Of a stretch of 64,000 nt of DNA, positions 51,737-60,187 are shown piece after piece. The translations under genes were made by a program, and so were the position numbers. Below the pieces are notes generated by a model, which did no database searches, had not been told where the DNA came from, and saw only the letters and a list, made by a program, of their open reading frames with translations. The stretch is from JAXLRU01 sp046330935 (GTDB taxonomy: Bacteria; Actinomycetota; Actinomycetes; Actinomycetales; Kineosporiaceae): the NCBI GenBank assembly GCA_046330935.1, contig JAXLRU010000006.1, positions 372,001-436,000 on the forward strand, written 5' to 3'. Position 1 is the first letter of the stretch; the number at the start of each line of letters is the position of its first letter.

Positions 51737-52548
51737 CGGAGGCCCTCGAGGAGGGCCTCCGACTTGCGCGCGATCCGATCGATCATCACCGGCAGGTCGT
51801 CGCGGGTCAGGCGGCCCTCGGCCAACCAGGGCAGCTCGGGGTCGTCCAGCAGCGCGTCGGGGGTACCGGCGAGGAGGAACCCGCTGACCCGACGGGCGGC
51901 GTGCAGCACCCGCTCCAGCGGCGCGGCGTCGGGCAGCGGCGCCTCGTGGTGGCGCCCGATCAACGCGCACATCTGGGGCGGGAACCGCCAGGCGGACAGG
52001 ACGCGGGCGCCGGCGCGGGCGTGGTCGATGCCGTACTCCGCCTCCTCCTGCGCGCACAGTGCGGCCCCGTCCCCGTCGTCCGGCAGGCAGATCCGGGGCA
52101 GGGGTGACGCCTGGTGCAGGAACGCCGCGCCGAGCATGTGCAGCAGCCCCACGGAGAAGCTGTCCCCCGGGTGGGCGGCCATCAGCGGCGCGAGCATCTC
52201 CGCCGCCGTCGCCACCCCGACGGCGGCCTCCCAGAAGCCCGCCGGGGCGGCCCCGGCGTCGTCCAGCCCTGCGGCGGCCGCCACGGCCAGGCTGCGCACG
52301 GTCTGGAAGCCGAGCACCGAGACGGCGAAGGGCAGGGTGCCGACGCGCCCGCCCAGGCCGTAGTAGGCCGAGTTGGCGACCCGGAGGATCTTGGCCGCGA
52401 AGATCGGGTCGGGGGAGATCGCCTGGGCGATCTGCTGCACGCTCGCGTCGGGGTCGTCGACCAGGTGCATCACCTTCGCGGCTGCACTGGCACGCGGGGG
52501 CAGTTGCTCGTGCCGGGACAGCAGCAACGCTGCGGAGTCGCCGCTCAT
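51724..52548 (-). CDS. HDOD-domain signalling protein
   Basis: The 274-residue protein starts at ATG 52548, overlapping the stop of the GGDEF gene (ATGA). It has the HDOD fold: SVQQIAQAISPDPIFAAKIL, RVANSAYYGLGGRVGTLPFA, VSVLGFQTVRSLAVAAAAG and later GLLHMLGAAFLH, with HARAGARVLSAWRFPPQM. HDOD proteins relay cyclic-nucleotide or stress signals by binding partners, not by catalysis. Coupling to the PAS-GGDEF protein suggests that it reads the same signal. Confidence 0.88.
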   Translation of the reverse strand: MSGDSAALLLSRHEQLPPRASAAAKVMHLVDDPDASVQQIAQAISPDPIFAAKILRVANSAYYGLGGRVGTLPFAVSVLGFQTVRSLAVAAAAGLDDAGAAPAGFWEAAVGVATAAEMLAPLMAAHPGDSFSVGLLHMLGAAFLHQASPLPRICLPDDGDGAALCAQEEAEYGIDHARAGARVLSAWRFPPQMCALIGRHHEAPLPDAAPLERVLHAARRVSGFLLAGTPDALLDDPELPWLAEGRLTRDDLPVMIDRIARKSEALLEGLRPGY

Positions 52549-53972
52549 CGGGGGCCCGCCTCCGGGTCGTGGGTTCGTGGGGTGGTCGTGGCGTCGGCGG
52601 ATCCGGGTGGTCCCGGGTCGTCCGCCCGCCCGGGCACGCTCGGCGGTGGCTCGCTCAGCAGGTAGCCGCCGCTGCCCGCCTGCTTGGCCAGGTACATGAG
52701 CCGGTCGGCGGTGCGCAGCAACGACTCGGGGGTGTCACCGGGCGAGGGCAGGGCGACGCCGAGGCTCGCGGACAGGCGCACACGCTCCCCCGCGACGCTC
52801 ACCTCGCCGGACAACCCGTGCAGGTGGCGCCGGGCCGCACTCTCGGCGCCCGCCACTCCCTCCACCTGGCGAAGCACGACGACGAACTCGTCCCCCGCCA
52901 GCCGCGCCACGAGGTCCTGGTCGCGCGCGGTGCGCGAGATCATCCGGGCGACGTCGATGAGGACGCGGTCGCCCGCGTCGTGCCCCCAGCGGTCGTTGAC
53001 CTGCTTGAAGCCGTCGAGGTCGCAGAACAGCACGGCGAAGTCACGGTCGCGCAGCCGGCGGCTGTCCAGCAGGGTGGCGATCTCCTCGACGAGCCGGCGC
53101 CGGTTGGCGAGGCCGGTCAGCGGGTCGTGCCCGGCCTGGTAGGCCAGCTGCTCCTCCCACGCCCGGCGGCTCGTGATGTCCTCGACCGTGGCGATGAACC
53201 CCGCGGCACGGCGCACGGTCGTCACCGGCGCGAGCCGCAACCGCACCCAGCGCTGGGTGTCACCGACCGGCGTCAGGCGCACGGTCCGCTCGCCCTGCTC
53301 GCCCGCCAGCACGGCCTGGACCAGTTCGTAGACGGAGGGCAGGTCCTCGCTGTGCACCATGTCCAGCCAGCCGGTGCCGAGCAGGCGGTCGGCGCTGCGC
53401 CCGGCGAGGGAGGTGAGGAACCGGTTGACGTAGCCGAGCCGCAGCCCGGCCCGGCTCATCATGATCCCGATCGGGGCGTAGTCGGCCAGTGCGGTGAACC
53501 GGTGCTCGGCCTCCGCCAGCGCCTCCTGCAACCGCACCCTGGGCTCGGGCAGCGGCGTCAGGACGGCGACCCAGAGGTTGCCGGGGCCGATGGGCCGGGC
53601 GTGCACGGTGACGGTGACGCAACTGTCGTCGGGGGCCTGGACGACGGCGGTGGCGACCCCCGCCTCGCCGCCCGCCACGAGGTGGCGCAGGGCCACCCGC
53701 CAGTCGGGTCGGGGCTGGTCCTCGAGGGTGATGCCGGGGGTGGTCGGGGAGGTGGGGAACAGGGCCGGCCCCACGTGGGCGAGCTCCTGGTCCAGCACGT
53801 CGACCGGGTCCAGGACGAGGAGGTCGCACAGGCCCGGACCGACCCAGACGACCCGCGCCGACCCAGGCCCCGCGCGCACCGCCAGTGCGGGCGGCGCGTG
53901 CTGGGCGCAGGCACGCAGGATCGCAGCCTCGTCCAGTTCGTGCGGCGGCGCCGTGGCCGGCATGCGCGTCAC
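52545..53972 (-). CDS. PAS-GGDEF diguanylate cyclase
   Basis: The 475-residue protein starts at GTG 53972 (ATG 53963 is possible). An N-terminal part related to PAS (about 1-145) is followed by a PAS domain (about 155-265, FTALADYAPIGIMMSRAGLR, WLDMVHSEDLPSVYELVQ). The GGDEF domain (about 280-440) contains DPLTGLANRRRL, DLDGFKQVNDRWGHDAGDRV and RLAGDEFVVVL. The signature reads AGDEF, which is catalytically competent in many cyclases. It makes c-di-GMP in response to an unknown input. Confidence 0.88.
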   Translation of the reverse strand: MTRMPATAPPHELDEAAILRACAQHAPPALAVRAGPGSARVVWVGPGLCDLLVLDPVDVLDQELAHVGPALFPTSPTTPGITLEDQPRPDWRVALRHLVAGGEAGVATAVVQAPDDSCVTVTVHARPIGPGNLWVAVLTPLPEPRVRLQEALAEAEHRFTALADYAPIGIMMSRAGLRLGYVNRFLTSLAGRSADRLLGTGWLDMVHSEDLPSVYELVQAVLAGEQGERTVRLTPVGDTQRWVRLRLAPVTTVRRAAGFIATVEDITSRRAWEEQLAYQAGHDPLTGLANRRRLVEEIATLLDSRRLRDRDFAVLFCDLDGFKQVNDRWGHDAGDRVLIDVARMISRTARDQDLVARLAGDEFVVVLRQVEGVAGAESAARRHLHGLSGEVSVAGERVRLSASLGVALPSPGDTPESLLRTADRLMYLAKQAGSGGYLLSEPPPSVPGRADDPGPPGSADATTTPRTHDPEAGPR

Positions 53973-54077
53973 CCTTCACTCCCGGTCAACCCCTCCCCCT
54001 ATCGGACGCGGAGGTGATCGGCTGAAGCCGCGACGGCGGGTGCGCTCGGTGAACCGCGCCGGACGGGCGCTACGGCA

Positions 54078-55100
54078 TCACTGCCCGGCGACGGTGTCGG
54101 CAGCGTAGGCGTCGCGCTTGCCCAACGCCCGCTCGGACCCCACGGTGGTGTCCTTGGCGGTCTGCCGCTCGGCCTCGGCGTTGACGGTCGCGCCCAGCAG
54201 CACCGCGATGCTGGACAGCCACATCCACAACAGGATGACGACGACGCCGGCCATCGGCCCGTAGGTCTTGTCGTAGCTGGAGAACTGCGCGACGTACAGC
54301 GAGAAGCCGAGGGTCGCGAGGATCCAGATCACCGTGGCCACCACGGCGCCGACGGACAGCCACTGCAGGCGGGGGGCGTCGCGGTCGGGGGCGACGCGGT
54401 AGACGACGGCCAGCGCGAGCGCGACGGCACCGAGCAGCAGGAGCCAGCGGGCCCCCTGCAGGCCCCATTCCGCGGGGGCGGGGAGGTCGCGCGAGCCCAG
54501 GACGGCGGGGAGCACCGCGATCAGGGCCACGCTGAGGCAGAAGAACAGGATCGCGCCCACGGTCAGCGCAAGCGCGAGGGCCTTCTTGCGGACGAAGCCG
54601 CGGTCGTCGTCCTCGCCGTAGGCGTCGTTCACGGCTGTCATCAGGGCGCTGACGCCGCCGCTGGCGCTCCACAGGGCCACCAGCAGCGAGACGACGAGAC
54701 CGATGCCGAGCCCGCCCGAGGACGTGGACGACAGCGCGGTGAGCCGCTCGGTGACCAGGCCCTTGGCCTGGTCGGGCAGGGCGCTGGACAGGGAGTCCAC
54801 CTGCTGCTGCACCTGGGCGGGGTCGCTGATCAGCCCGTAGAGCAGGACGACGGCGATGAGGGTGGGGACCAGCGCCATGAAGCCGTAGTAGGCGACGCCG
54901 GCGGCGATGAGCGTCCCCTGCTCGTCACTGAACCGGCGCAGGGCGCGGCGGACGATCTGCCACCAGCCGCGGGGCGGGACCTCGGTGGGGTCGTCGGCCT
55001 GACCGCCGCCGCCCGGCGGGCGGGGCGAGCGTTCCTCGACGGAGAGTCGGTCGACGCCGACCTGGGAGTCGGCCTGTCCGGCCGGGCGCTGGGAGGACAT
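54078..55100 (-). CDS. YihY/BrkB-family inner membrane protein
   Basis: The 340-residue protein starts at ATG 55100. After a hydrophilic head it has about six membrane segments and the family markers SDEQGTLIAAGVAYYGFMALVP, ALWSASGGVSALMTAVNDAYG and YVAQFSSYDKTYGPMAGVVV. The family has no proven activity. It lies between two unrelated genes. Confidence 0.85.
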   Translation of the reverse strand: MSSQRPAGQADSQVGVDRLSVEERSPRPPGGGGQADDPTEVPPRGWWQIVRRALRRFSDEQGTLIAAGVAYYGFMALVPTLIAVVLLYGLISDPAQVQQQVDSLSSALPDQAKGLVTERLTALSSTSSGGLGIGLVVSLLVALWSASGGVSALMTAVNDAYGEDDDRGFVRKKALALALTVGAILFFCLSVALIAVLPAVLGSRDLPAPAEWGLQGARWLLLLGAVALALAVVYRVAPDRDAPRLQWLSVGAVVATVIWILATLGFSLYVAQFSSYDKTYGPMAGVVVILLWMWLSSIAVLLGATVNAEAERQTAKDTTVGSERALGKRDAYAADTVAGQ

Positions 55101-55293
55101 GCCCTTCCCGTACCCGGCCGGACCGCCGCCATCCGTGTCTGCGCCACCCGAGCGTCCCGGTGGCGTCGCAGCACTCGTCCGGCTCCGCTCCGACACGCTG
55201 CGCGTCTTGGCAGCAGCGCTGCGGATATGGCAATGTCTGCCTCGCACCGGTCAGCTTTCGAGCGCCGGTGCACCATTCTTTTGCCCCCCGCCC

Positions 55294-55788
55294 TCAGGCG
55301 GCCTCGCCGAGGTAGGCCTCCCACGTGGGGTCGCGGACGTCGGCACCGCGTACCGCCCAGGCCGCGCCGCGGGGCGCCACGGGCCGTACCCGCAGCACCC
55401 ACCCCATCTCCTCGGGGGTCCGGTCGCCCTTGACGTTGTTGCAGCGCATGCAGCACGCCACCAGGTTCTCCCAGCTGTCCCGGCCGCCGCGGCTGCGGGG
55501 CAGGACGTGGTCGACGGTGCTGGCGTGCCCGGCGCAGTACGCGCACCGGTGGGCGTCGCGCCGCAGGACGCCCCGGCGACTGACGGGCACCGCCCGGCCC
55601 GTGGGCACGCGGACGTAGCGGCCCAGCAGGATGACGGAGGGTCGGGGCAGGGTCAGGGAGCCGCCGATGACGGGCGCGCCCGTGTCGGCGACGACAGTGG
55701 CCTTCCCTGCGAGGACGAGGACCAGCGCGCGGCGGAAGGAGACCACCGCGAGCGGTTCGTACCCGGCGTTGAGGACGAGTGTGCGCAC
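55294..55788 (-). CDS. HNH endonuclease domain protein
   Basis: The 164-residue protein starts at GTG 55788 with AGAGGAG upstream. RTLVLNAGYEPLAVVSFRRA is the standard opening of actinobacterial stand-alone HNH proteins. The HNH core is CAYC, STVDHVLPRSRGG, WENLVACCMRCNNVKGDRTP with two zinc Cys pairs. Widespread and usually near-core; its cellular role is unknown. Confidence 0.9.
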   Translation of the reverse strand: MRTLVLNAGYEPLAVVSFRRALVLVLAGKATVVADTGAPVIGGSLTLPRPSVILLGRYVRVPTGRAVPVSRRGVLRRDAHRCAYCAGHASTVDHVLPRSRGGRDSWENLVACCMRCNNVKGDRTPEEMGWVLRVRPVAPRGAAWAVRGADVRDPTWEAYLGEAA

Positions 55789-55875
55789 TGCGAACTCCTC
55801 TCGGTCGCGGCCGACACCTGGCTGGTGTCGCCGCACGTGCCGACCCACCCGATCCGCGGAGGGCCAGGAACGGCA

Positions 55876-55907
55876 GAAGGCGTCGTCCCCGACGGGACGA
55901 CGCCTTC
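55876..55907. other. Strong hairpin in the 419-bp gap between HNH and NlpC/P60 genes
   Basis: A perfect 14-bp stem (55876-55889 and 55894-55907) with loop CGAC lies 88 bp upstream of the HNH start (minus strand). It has no T tract. It could be a leader structure of the HNH transcript. The rest of 55789-56150 holds no gene that I can support. Confidence 0.5.
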
Positions 55908-56150
55908 CGACGCACACGCGGCAGCGACCGCTGGGACCGCTCGCACTGCTGAGCGCTCCCGCGACGCTGCGTACCGCGTCGTGCACTGTGACCCCCTCTG
56001 CGGTGCTCCCACCCCCCGGATGTGGCGGGTGGAGGGAGCGGGCCGCATCGCTGCCATGCCGTCCTGACCGCAAGAGTAGGCACGACGGGCCGCGCAGGCA
56101 CGACCTTTCTCGCCCGCAACCTTGCGGACGGGGCGCGGGCGCGCCCAAAA

Positions 56151-56192
56151 CGACGGCCCCCCTGCTCCGCGGGGGAGGCAGGGGGGCCGTCG
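56151..56192 (-). terminator. Terminator of the NlpC/P60 gene
   Basis: A perfect 15-bp stem (56151-56165 and 56178-56192) lies 16 bp past the stop at 56208. On the minus strand it is followed by TTTTGGGC. Confidence 0.8.
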
Positions 56193-56207
56193 GGAGGCTC
56201 ATCTCAC

Positions 56208-57047
56208 TCAGCCGAGCACTCGGCCGAAGACCACGCGACTGGAGTAGACGGCTCGCAAGGAGATCCGCTTACCGGTGCGTGGGGAGTCGTACATCATGCC
56301 GTCGCCGGCGTAGATGCCGACGTGCGTGGCGCGACCGCCGTTGACGAAGAACACGAGGTCCCCGGCGACGGCCTCGGAGCGGGAGATCCGACGCGAGGCG
56401 TCCATGATCCCGTCGGCCGTGCGCGGGAGCGAGACCCCGAGCTGGTTGTAGACGTAGTCGACGTACCCGGAGCAGTCGAACCCGCGGGGGTCGTCGCCAC
56501 CGTGGCGGTAGGCGATACCGACGTAACGAGCGGCGATGCCCAGGACGGCCGAGCCGCGGACGGAGCCGGTCGCGGTGCGGGTGACCTTGCGCTTGGTGAC
56601 GACGCGGTCGGCATCGTCGTCCGCCTGACGGGTGGGAGCGACGCGCTGGGTAGCGCGGGCGGCCCGCTCGACGTGGCGGGTGGTCTCGACCTTGCGGGAG
56701 ACCTTGGCGGCCGCCTTGGTGACGGCGACCCCGCCCTCGTCACCGAAGTCCACCACCGCACCGGCAGGGGCCGTCACCGCGGCGCCGCTGCGCAGCGAGA
56801 GCGGGACGGAGGAGCTGTCGACGCCCACGGAGGGCAGCGTCGCGGTCTCGACCACGGGGGCAGGAGCCGCACCCGCGGGGGACGCCATGGTGGCGACCAG
56901 ACCCGAGGACATCGCGATGACGACACCGCCACGGCCCAGGGACGTGACGTGCTCGGCCACGGACGTCCCGAGAGAGGACGCCCAGGCGGATACCGGAGTG
57001 GAAGCTCGATGGGCAGCGCGGTGGCGCCCGGTGTCGCGTTCAGTCAC
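56208..57047 (-). CDS. Secreted NlpC/P60 peptidoglycan hydrolase
   Basis: The 279-residue protein starts at GTG 57047 (GGAGAGG upstream). A signal-like hydrophobic segment (about 40-62) precedes a disordered, basic linker. The NlpC/P60 domain occupies the last 120 residues with the catalytic Cys in FDCSGYVDYVYNQLG, His in ATHVGIYAGDG and the third residue region in DSPRTGKRI. It should cut peptide stems in the cell wall. Expression is controlled by the c-di-AMP riboswitch in its leader, which is the usual arrangement in actinobacteria. Confidence 0.92.
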   Translation of the reverse strand: MTERDTGRHRAAHRASTPVSAWASSLGTSVAEHVTSLGRGGVVIAMSSGLVATMASPAGAAPAPVVETATLPSVGVDSSSVPLSLRSGAAVTAPAGAVVDFGDEGGVAVTKAAAKVSRKVETTRHVERAARATQRVAPTRQADDDADRVVTKRKVTRTATGSVRGSAVLGIAARYVGIAYRHGGDDPRGFDCSGYVDYVYNQLGVSLPRTADGIMDASRRISRSEAVAGDLVFFVNGGRATHVGIYAGDGMMYDSPRTGKRISLRAVYSSRVVFGRVLG

Positions 57048-57060
57048 GGTTCTGCCTCTC

Positions 57061-57258
57061 CGACGCCTACGAGGTGAGCTGTCGGGTTCGGATGGAGAGC
57101 ATCCGGCCGACGCCTCCGACCTTCTGGGCCGGGGACGACGACTTCACCCCAAGGTTCTGCGCGAGAGGGGTGACGCGCAGAACCGCGTTGGTTCCCCCGC
57201 CTCTGCCATGCGGTGTCCGTGCTTCCCCGTGGGCGGTGGCAGAGCTCGGCGTCCACCC
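57061..57258 (-). ncRNA. c-di-AMP (ydaO-yuaA) riboswitch
   Basis: On the minus strand the conserved blocks occur in order: GGGTGGACGCCGAGCTCTGCC, GGCAGAGGCGGGGGAACC, a variable hairpin with paired GGTTCTGCGCG and CGCGCAGAACC, TTGGGGTGAAGTCG, and the closing CGAACCCGACAGCTCACCTC with GTAGGCGTC, which pairs back to GACGCC. It lies directly before the NlpC/P60 gene, where actinobacterial ydaO riboswitches switch off wall hydrolases when c-di-AMP is high. Confidence 0.88.
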
Positions 57259-57291
57259 TGGGGGCTTCCTGGAGGGGGAGGAAGCGATGCG

Positions 57292-57332
57292 AACGTACCT
57301 GACCCTCCGCCCCGGTGTCACATCTCTGTGAC
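57292..57332 (-). promoter_or_regulatory. Promoter of the riboswitch transcript, overlapped by a palindrome
   Basis: On the minus strand TGACAC (57315-57320), a 17-nt spacer and TACGTT (57292-57297) lie upstream of the riboswitch. The perfect palindrome GTCACA-TCTC-TGTGAC (57317-57332) overlaps the -35, so a dimeric regulator could block it. The remaining 57333-57539 holds nothing else recognised. Confidence 0.5.
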
Positions 57333-57539
57333 CTTTCCCCGCCAAGAACTTCGTCACGTGAGCTTTCGAGCACCCAACGTGATCACGACAGGTACGCAGC
57401 GCGAATCTCGAGTGCACACCGCGACCGGACGTCCCCCGATCGGCGGAGCGAACACGCGTTCGCTACCCGTCCGGAGCCGACACGCCGGGCCCGTGGGGCC
57501 CCTGCCGACGGGGGCCGGCGGGGGTGGGCGGAGCAGTCC

Positions 57540-58244
57540 TCAGCCGAGCGCGACGAAGACGTGGGAGGCGGACAGGAGGTCGAGCACGAGCTGCGGCCGG
57601 GAGGGGTCGGCGAGGCTGCTGAGCACGAGGTTGTCCCCCTGGCGCTCCACGCTCACCTCGGCCCCGGGCACGACCCCGGCCGCCGAGAACTCCGCCAGCA
57701 GCGCCGGATCGGTCTGCAGCGGCTCGCCGAGGCGGCGCACCACCAGCCGCCCCCGGCCGGTCTCGACCGGCACGTCGGGCAGGCTCAGCACGCCGTCGCG
57801 GAACTGCTCGGGACCGACCGTCGGGCCGCCCAGCTCCTCCAGCCCCGGGATCGGGTTGCCGTAGGGCGAGTGCACGGGGTCGGGCAGCAGGGCCATCAGC
57901 TTGCGCTCGACCGTCTCCGAGATCACGTGCTCCCAGCGGCAGGCCTCGTCGTGGACGAGCTCCCACTCCAGGCCGATGACGTCGGTGAGGAGCCGCTCGG
58001 CCAGGCGGTGCTTGCGCATCACCCGCATCGCACGCAGGCGGCCGGTCTCGGTCAGCTCCAGGTGACGGTCGCCGGAGACGTGCACGAGCCCGTCGCGTTC
58101 CATGCGCGCGACCGTCTGGGAGACGGTGGGGCCGGAGTGTCCCAGCCGCTCCGCGATCCGGGCCCGCAGCGGGACGATCCCCTCCTCCACCAGCTCGTAG
58201 ACCGTGCGCAGGTACATCTCGGTGGTGTCGATGAGGTCGCTCAC
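57540..58244 (-). CDS. DtxR/IdeR-family metal-dependent regulator
   Basis: The 234-residue protein starts at GTG 58244. The N-terminal winged helix (LIDTTEMYLRTVYELVEEGI, SGPTVSQTVARMERDGLV) is followed by a dimer/metal domain with RHLELTETGR, HRLAERLLTDVIGLEW and EACRWEHVISETVE, in which the metal-binding Cys, Glu and His are present. A C-terminal SH3-like domain follows (VSVERQGDNLVLS). Whether it senses iron or manganese cannot be told. It is divergent from the photolyase gene. Confidence 0.9.
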   Translation of the reverse strand: MSDLIDTTEMYLRTVYELVEEGIVPLRARIAERLGHSGPTVSQTVARMERDGLVHVSGDRHLELTETGRLRAMRVMRKHRLAERLLTDVIGLEWELVHDEACRWEHVISETVERKLMALLPDPVHSPYGNPIPGLEELGGPTVGPEQFRDGVLSLPDVPVETGRGRLVVRRLGEPLQTDPALLAEFSAAGVVPGAEVSVERQGDNLVLSSLADPSRPQLVLDLLSASHVFVALG

Positions 58245-58297
58245 GCCCAGATTGTCGGCGCGCGGACGTCCTGAGGTCCAACTAATGTCCCCGGTTG

Positions 58298-59839
58298 ATG
58301 TCCGCGTCGCGTCGTCAGCACCCAGACGATCCCCCTTCCGAGGCCTCCGAGCAGGACCAAGGGCCGGGGGATGCAACGGTGTCGGCCCAGCGCAGCGCCC
58401 CAGCCGAGGCCGTCGCGGTGGTCTGGTTCCGGCGCGATCTGCGGCTGCGCGACCACCCCGCGCTGGCCCGCGCCGTGGCGGCGGCCTCCGCCTCGGCGCA
58501 GGGCGGTCACGTCGTGACGGCGTTCGTCGTCGACCCGGCCCTGTGGGAGCCCGCCGGCCCGGCCCGGCGCGCCTGGCTCGTCGACTCGCTGACCGCCCTC
58601 GACGCCGACCTGCGCGCGGCCGGGGGACGCCTCGTCGTCCGCCACGGCGACCCGCGCGAGGTCCTCCCGCGGCTGTGCGCCGACGCGGCGCGCGCGGCGG
58701 GGACGGTCCCGGACGCCGTCGGCGTCCACGTCAGCGCGGACGCCGGCCCCTACGGCCGCGAGCGCGACGCCGACGTCCGCACGGCGCTGGCCGAGCGGGG
58801 CATTCGGTTCACGGCGACGGGCACCCCCTACGCCGTGGGCCCCGGGACGCTGCTCAGCGGCGCAGGGACGCCGTTCCAGGTGTTCAGCGCGTTCCGCCGG
58901 GCCTGGACCGCGCACGGCTGGCCCGGCCCGGCCCACCTGCACCTGCCCGACGGCGCCTCCGCCCGGTTCCTCGACCTGCCCGACGACGGCGGCGGCATCC
59001 CCACCCGGCCGCGCCGCGACGTCCCCGATCTGCCGCCCGCGGGCGAGGACGCCGCACGCCAGGCGTGGCACCGCTTCGTCGACCACGGCCTGCACGGGTA
59101 CGCGCAGGGCCGCGACCGGCCCGATCTCAGCGGCACCTCGCAGCTGTCCGCCCACCTCAAGTACGGCGAGATCCACCCCCGCACCCTCCTCGCGGGGCTG
59201 GCCCGCGCCGGTGCCCCCGCGGACGACGTCGACTCCTACCGCAGCGAGCTGTGCTGGCGGGAGTTCTACGCCGACGTGCTGTGGCACCGCCCCGCCAGCG
59301 CCCGCGAGTACCTGCGGGGCGAGTACGCGCGGATGCGCTACGACTCCCCCGGCGAGCGGCTGGCGGCCTGGCAGCAGGGACGCACGGGCTACCCCTTCGT
59401 GGACGCCGGGATGCGCCAGATGCTCGCCGAGGGCTGGATGCACAACCGGGTGCGTATGGTCGTGGCGAGCTTCCTCGTCAAGGACCTGCACCTGGAGTGG
59501 CAGCACGGGGCGCGGTGGTTCATGGGCCACCTGCGCGACGGCGACCTCGCGAGCAACTCCCACGGCTGGCAGTGGGTGGCCGGCAGCGGCACCGACGCCG
59601 CGCCCTACTTCCGCGTCTTCAACCCCGTCTCGCAGGGGCAGAAGTTCGACCCCGACGGGGCGTACGTGCGCCGCTACGTCCCCGAGCTGCGCCACCTCGC
59701 GGGGCGCGTCGCCCACGAGCCGTGGTCGGCCCCCGACGGGTACCGGCACGGGTACCCCCAGCGCATCGTGGACCACGCGGCCGAGCGCGCCGAGGCCCTC
59801 GCCCGCTTGGCCGCGAACAAGTCCCCGCACGGGGCCTGA
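58298..59839 (+). CDS. phr: Deoxyribodipyrimidine photolyase / cryptochrome
   Basis: The protein of about 513 residues has VAVVWFRRDLRLRDHPALAR (alpha/beta antenna domain) and the FAD-binding helical domain: LSAHLKYGEIHPRTLLAGL, SYRSELCWREFYADVLW, GYPFVDAGMRQMLAEGWMHN, RVRMVVASFLVKDLHLEW and FNPVSQGQKFDPDGAYVR. It repairs cyclobutane dimers using blue light. ATG 58298 follows TAATGT (58283-58288) by 9 nt, so the message may be leaderless; a TTG at 58295 is adjacent. Confidence 0.92.
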   Translation: MSASRRQHPDDPPSEASEQDQGPGDATVSAQRSAPAEAVAVVWFRRDLRLRDHPALARAVAAASASAQGGHVVTAFVVDPALWEPAGPARRAWLVDSLTALDADLRAAGGRLVVRHGDPREVLPRLCADAARAAGTVPDAVGVHVSADAGPYGRERDADVRTALAERGIRFTATGTPYAVGPGTLLSGAGTPFQVFSAFRRAWTAHGWPGPAHLHLPDGASARFLDLPDDGGGIPTRPRRDVPDLPPAGEDAARQAWHRFVDHGLHGYAQGRDRPDLSGTSQLSAHLKYGEIHPRTLLAGLARAGAPADDVDSYRSELCWREFYADVLWHRPASAREYLRGEYARMRYDSPGERLAAWQQGRTGYPFVDAGMRQMLAEGWMHNRVRMVVASFLVKDLHLEWQHGARWFMGHLRDGDLASNSHGWQWVAGSGTDAAPYFRVFNPVSQGQKFDPDGAYVRRYVPELRHLAGRVAHEPWSAPDGYRHGYPQRIVDHAAERAEALARLAANKSPHGA

Positions 59840-59880
59840 GCTGCGGCTGATCCACTCCGGCCGCCCACCGAATTACCTGT

Positions 59881-59909
59881 TGCCCCGCGGCGCGAGCCGA
59901 CGTACGGTC
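59881..59909 (+). promoter_or_regulatory. Promoter of the small transcript
   Basis: TTGCCC (59881-59886), a 17-nt spacer and TACGGT (59904-59909) predict a start near 59916. A dedicated promoter makes the following 12-codon unit an independent transcript rather than a tail of the photolyase gene. Confidence 0.55.
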
Positions 59910-59941
59910 GGGCTACACGGGAAAGGAGGTGGTCCGAACAG

Positions 59942-59980
59942 TGAGTTCTCATCGGACGCGTGAGGTGGCTGCAAGCTAGC
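59942..59980 (+). CDS. 12-residue small ORF (VSSHRTREVAAS) behind a very long Shine-Dalgarno
   Basis: GTG 59942 lies about 8 nt after AAAGGAGGTGG and the ORF ends at TAG 59978-59980. The codons GAG GTG GCT form a second SD-like GAGGTGG. Peptide function unknown. The extreme ribosome site argues for real translation. Confidence 0.5.
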
Positions 59981-60065
59981 CGTCGCCCTTCGGACGGACT
60001 GTCCTGACCCGTGTGGTCGGGAAGGCCGACCGGCCCGATGGCCGGCCAGTCCTGCGCAGTCGCCG

Positions 60066-60145
60066 GAGCCCGTGGGGCCGTGCATCGTCCGGCACGGCCG
60101 TGCCCCCGCCACGAGGGGGCCGAACCCACGGGCTCTTCTTCTTTT
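60066..60145 (+). terminator. Branched intrinsic terminator
   Basis: GAGCCCGTGGG (60066-60076) pairs with CCCACGGGCTC (60125-60135), enclosing two further hairpins, GCCGTGC/GCACGGC (60077-60098) and GCCCCC/GGGGGC (60102-60120). The closing stem is followed by TTCTTCTTTTTG. The T-rich tail is exceptional for this window. Confidence 0.8.
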
Positions 60146-60187
60146 TGTCTCGTTCTCCCGGCGTCGCGGCCTTCCGCGTCCTGCGGG

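Larger units (their letters stand above)
59917..60150 (+). ncRNA. Short structured transcript with 12-codon ORF
   Basis: The unit runs from the promoter to an intrinsic terminator, about 235 nt. Its 5' part holds GGAAAGGAGGTGGTCC (59921-59936), matching the complement of the 16S rRNA 3' end (AGAAAGGAGGTGATCC) at all but two positions. The rest of the unit is rich in stems. I have seen similar short units in other actinobacteria but cannot name a family. It may be a leader, an sRNA or a peptide mRNA. Confidence 0.5.

Noticed and set aside
52545..53972. Inactive diguanylate cyclase because the motif is AGDEF
   Set aside because: A at the first position is common in active enzymes; DLDGFKQVND and the rest of the active site are intact.
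57317..57332. CRP site in front of the riboswitch
   Set aside because: The half-sites are TCACA-N4-TGTGA, the reverse of the CRP arrangement TGTGA-N6-TCACA; kept only as a palindrome.
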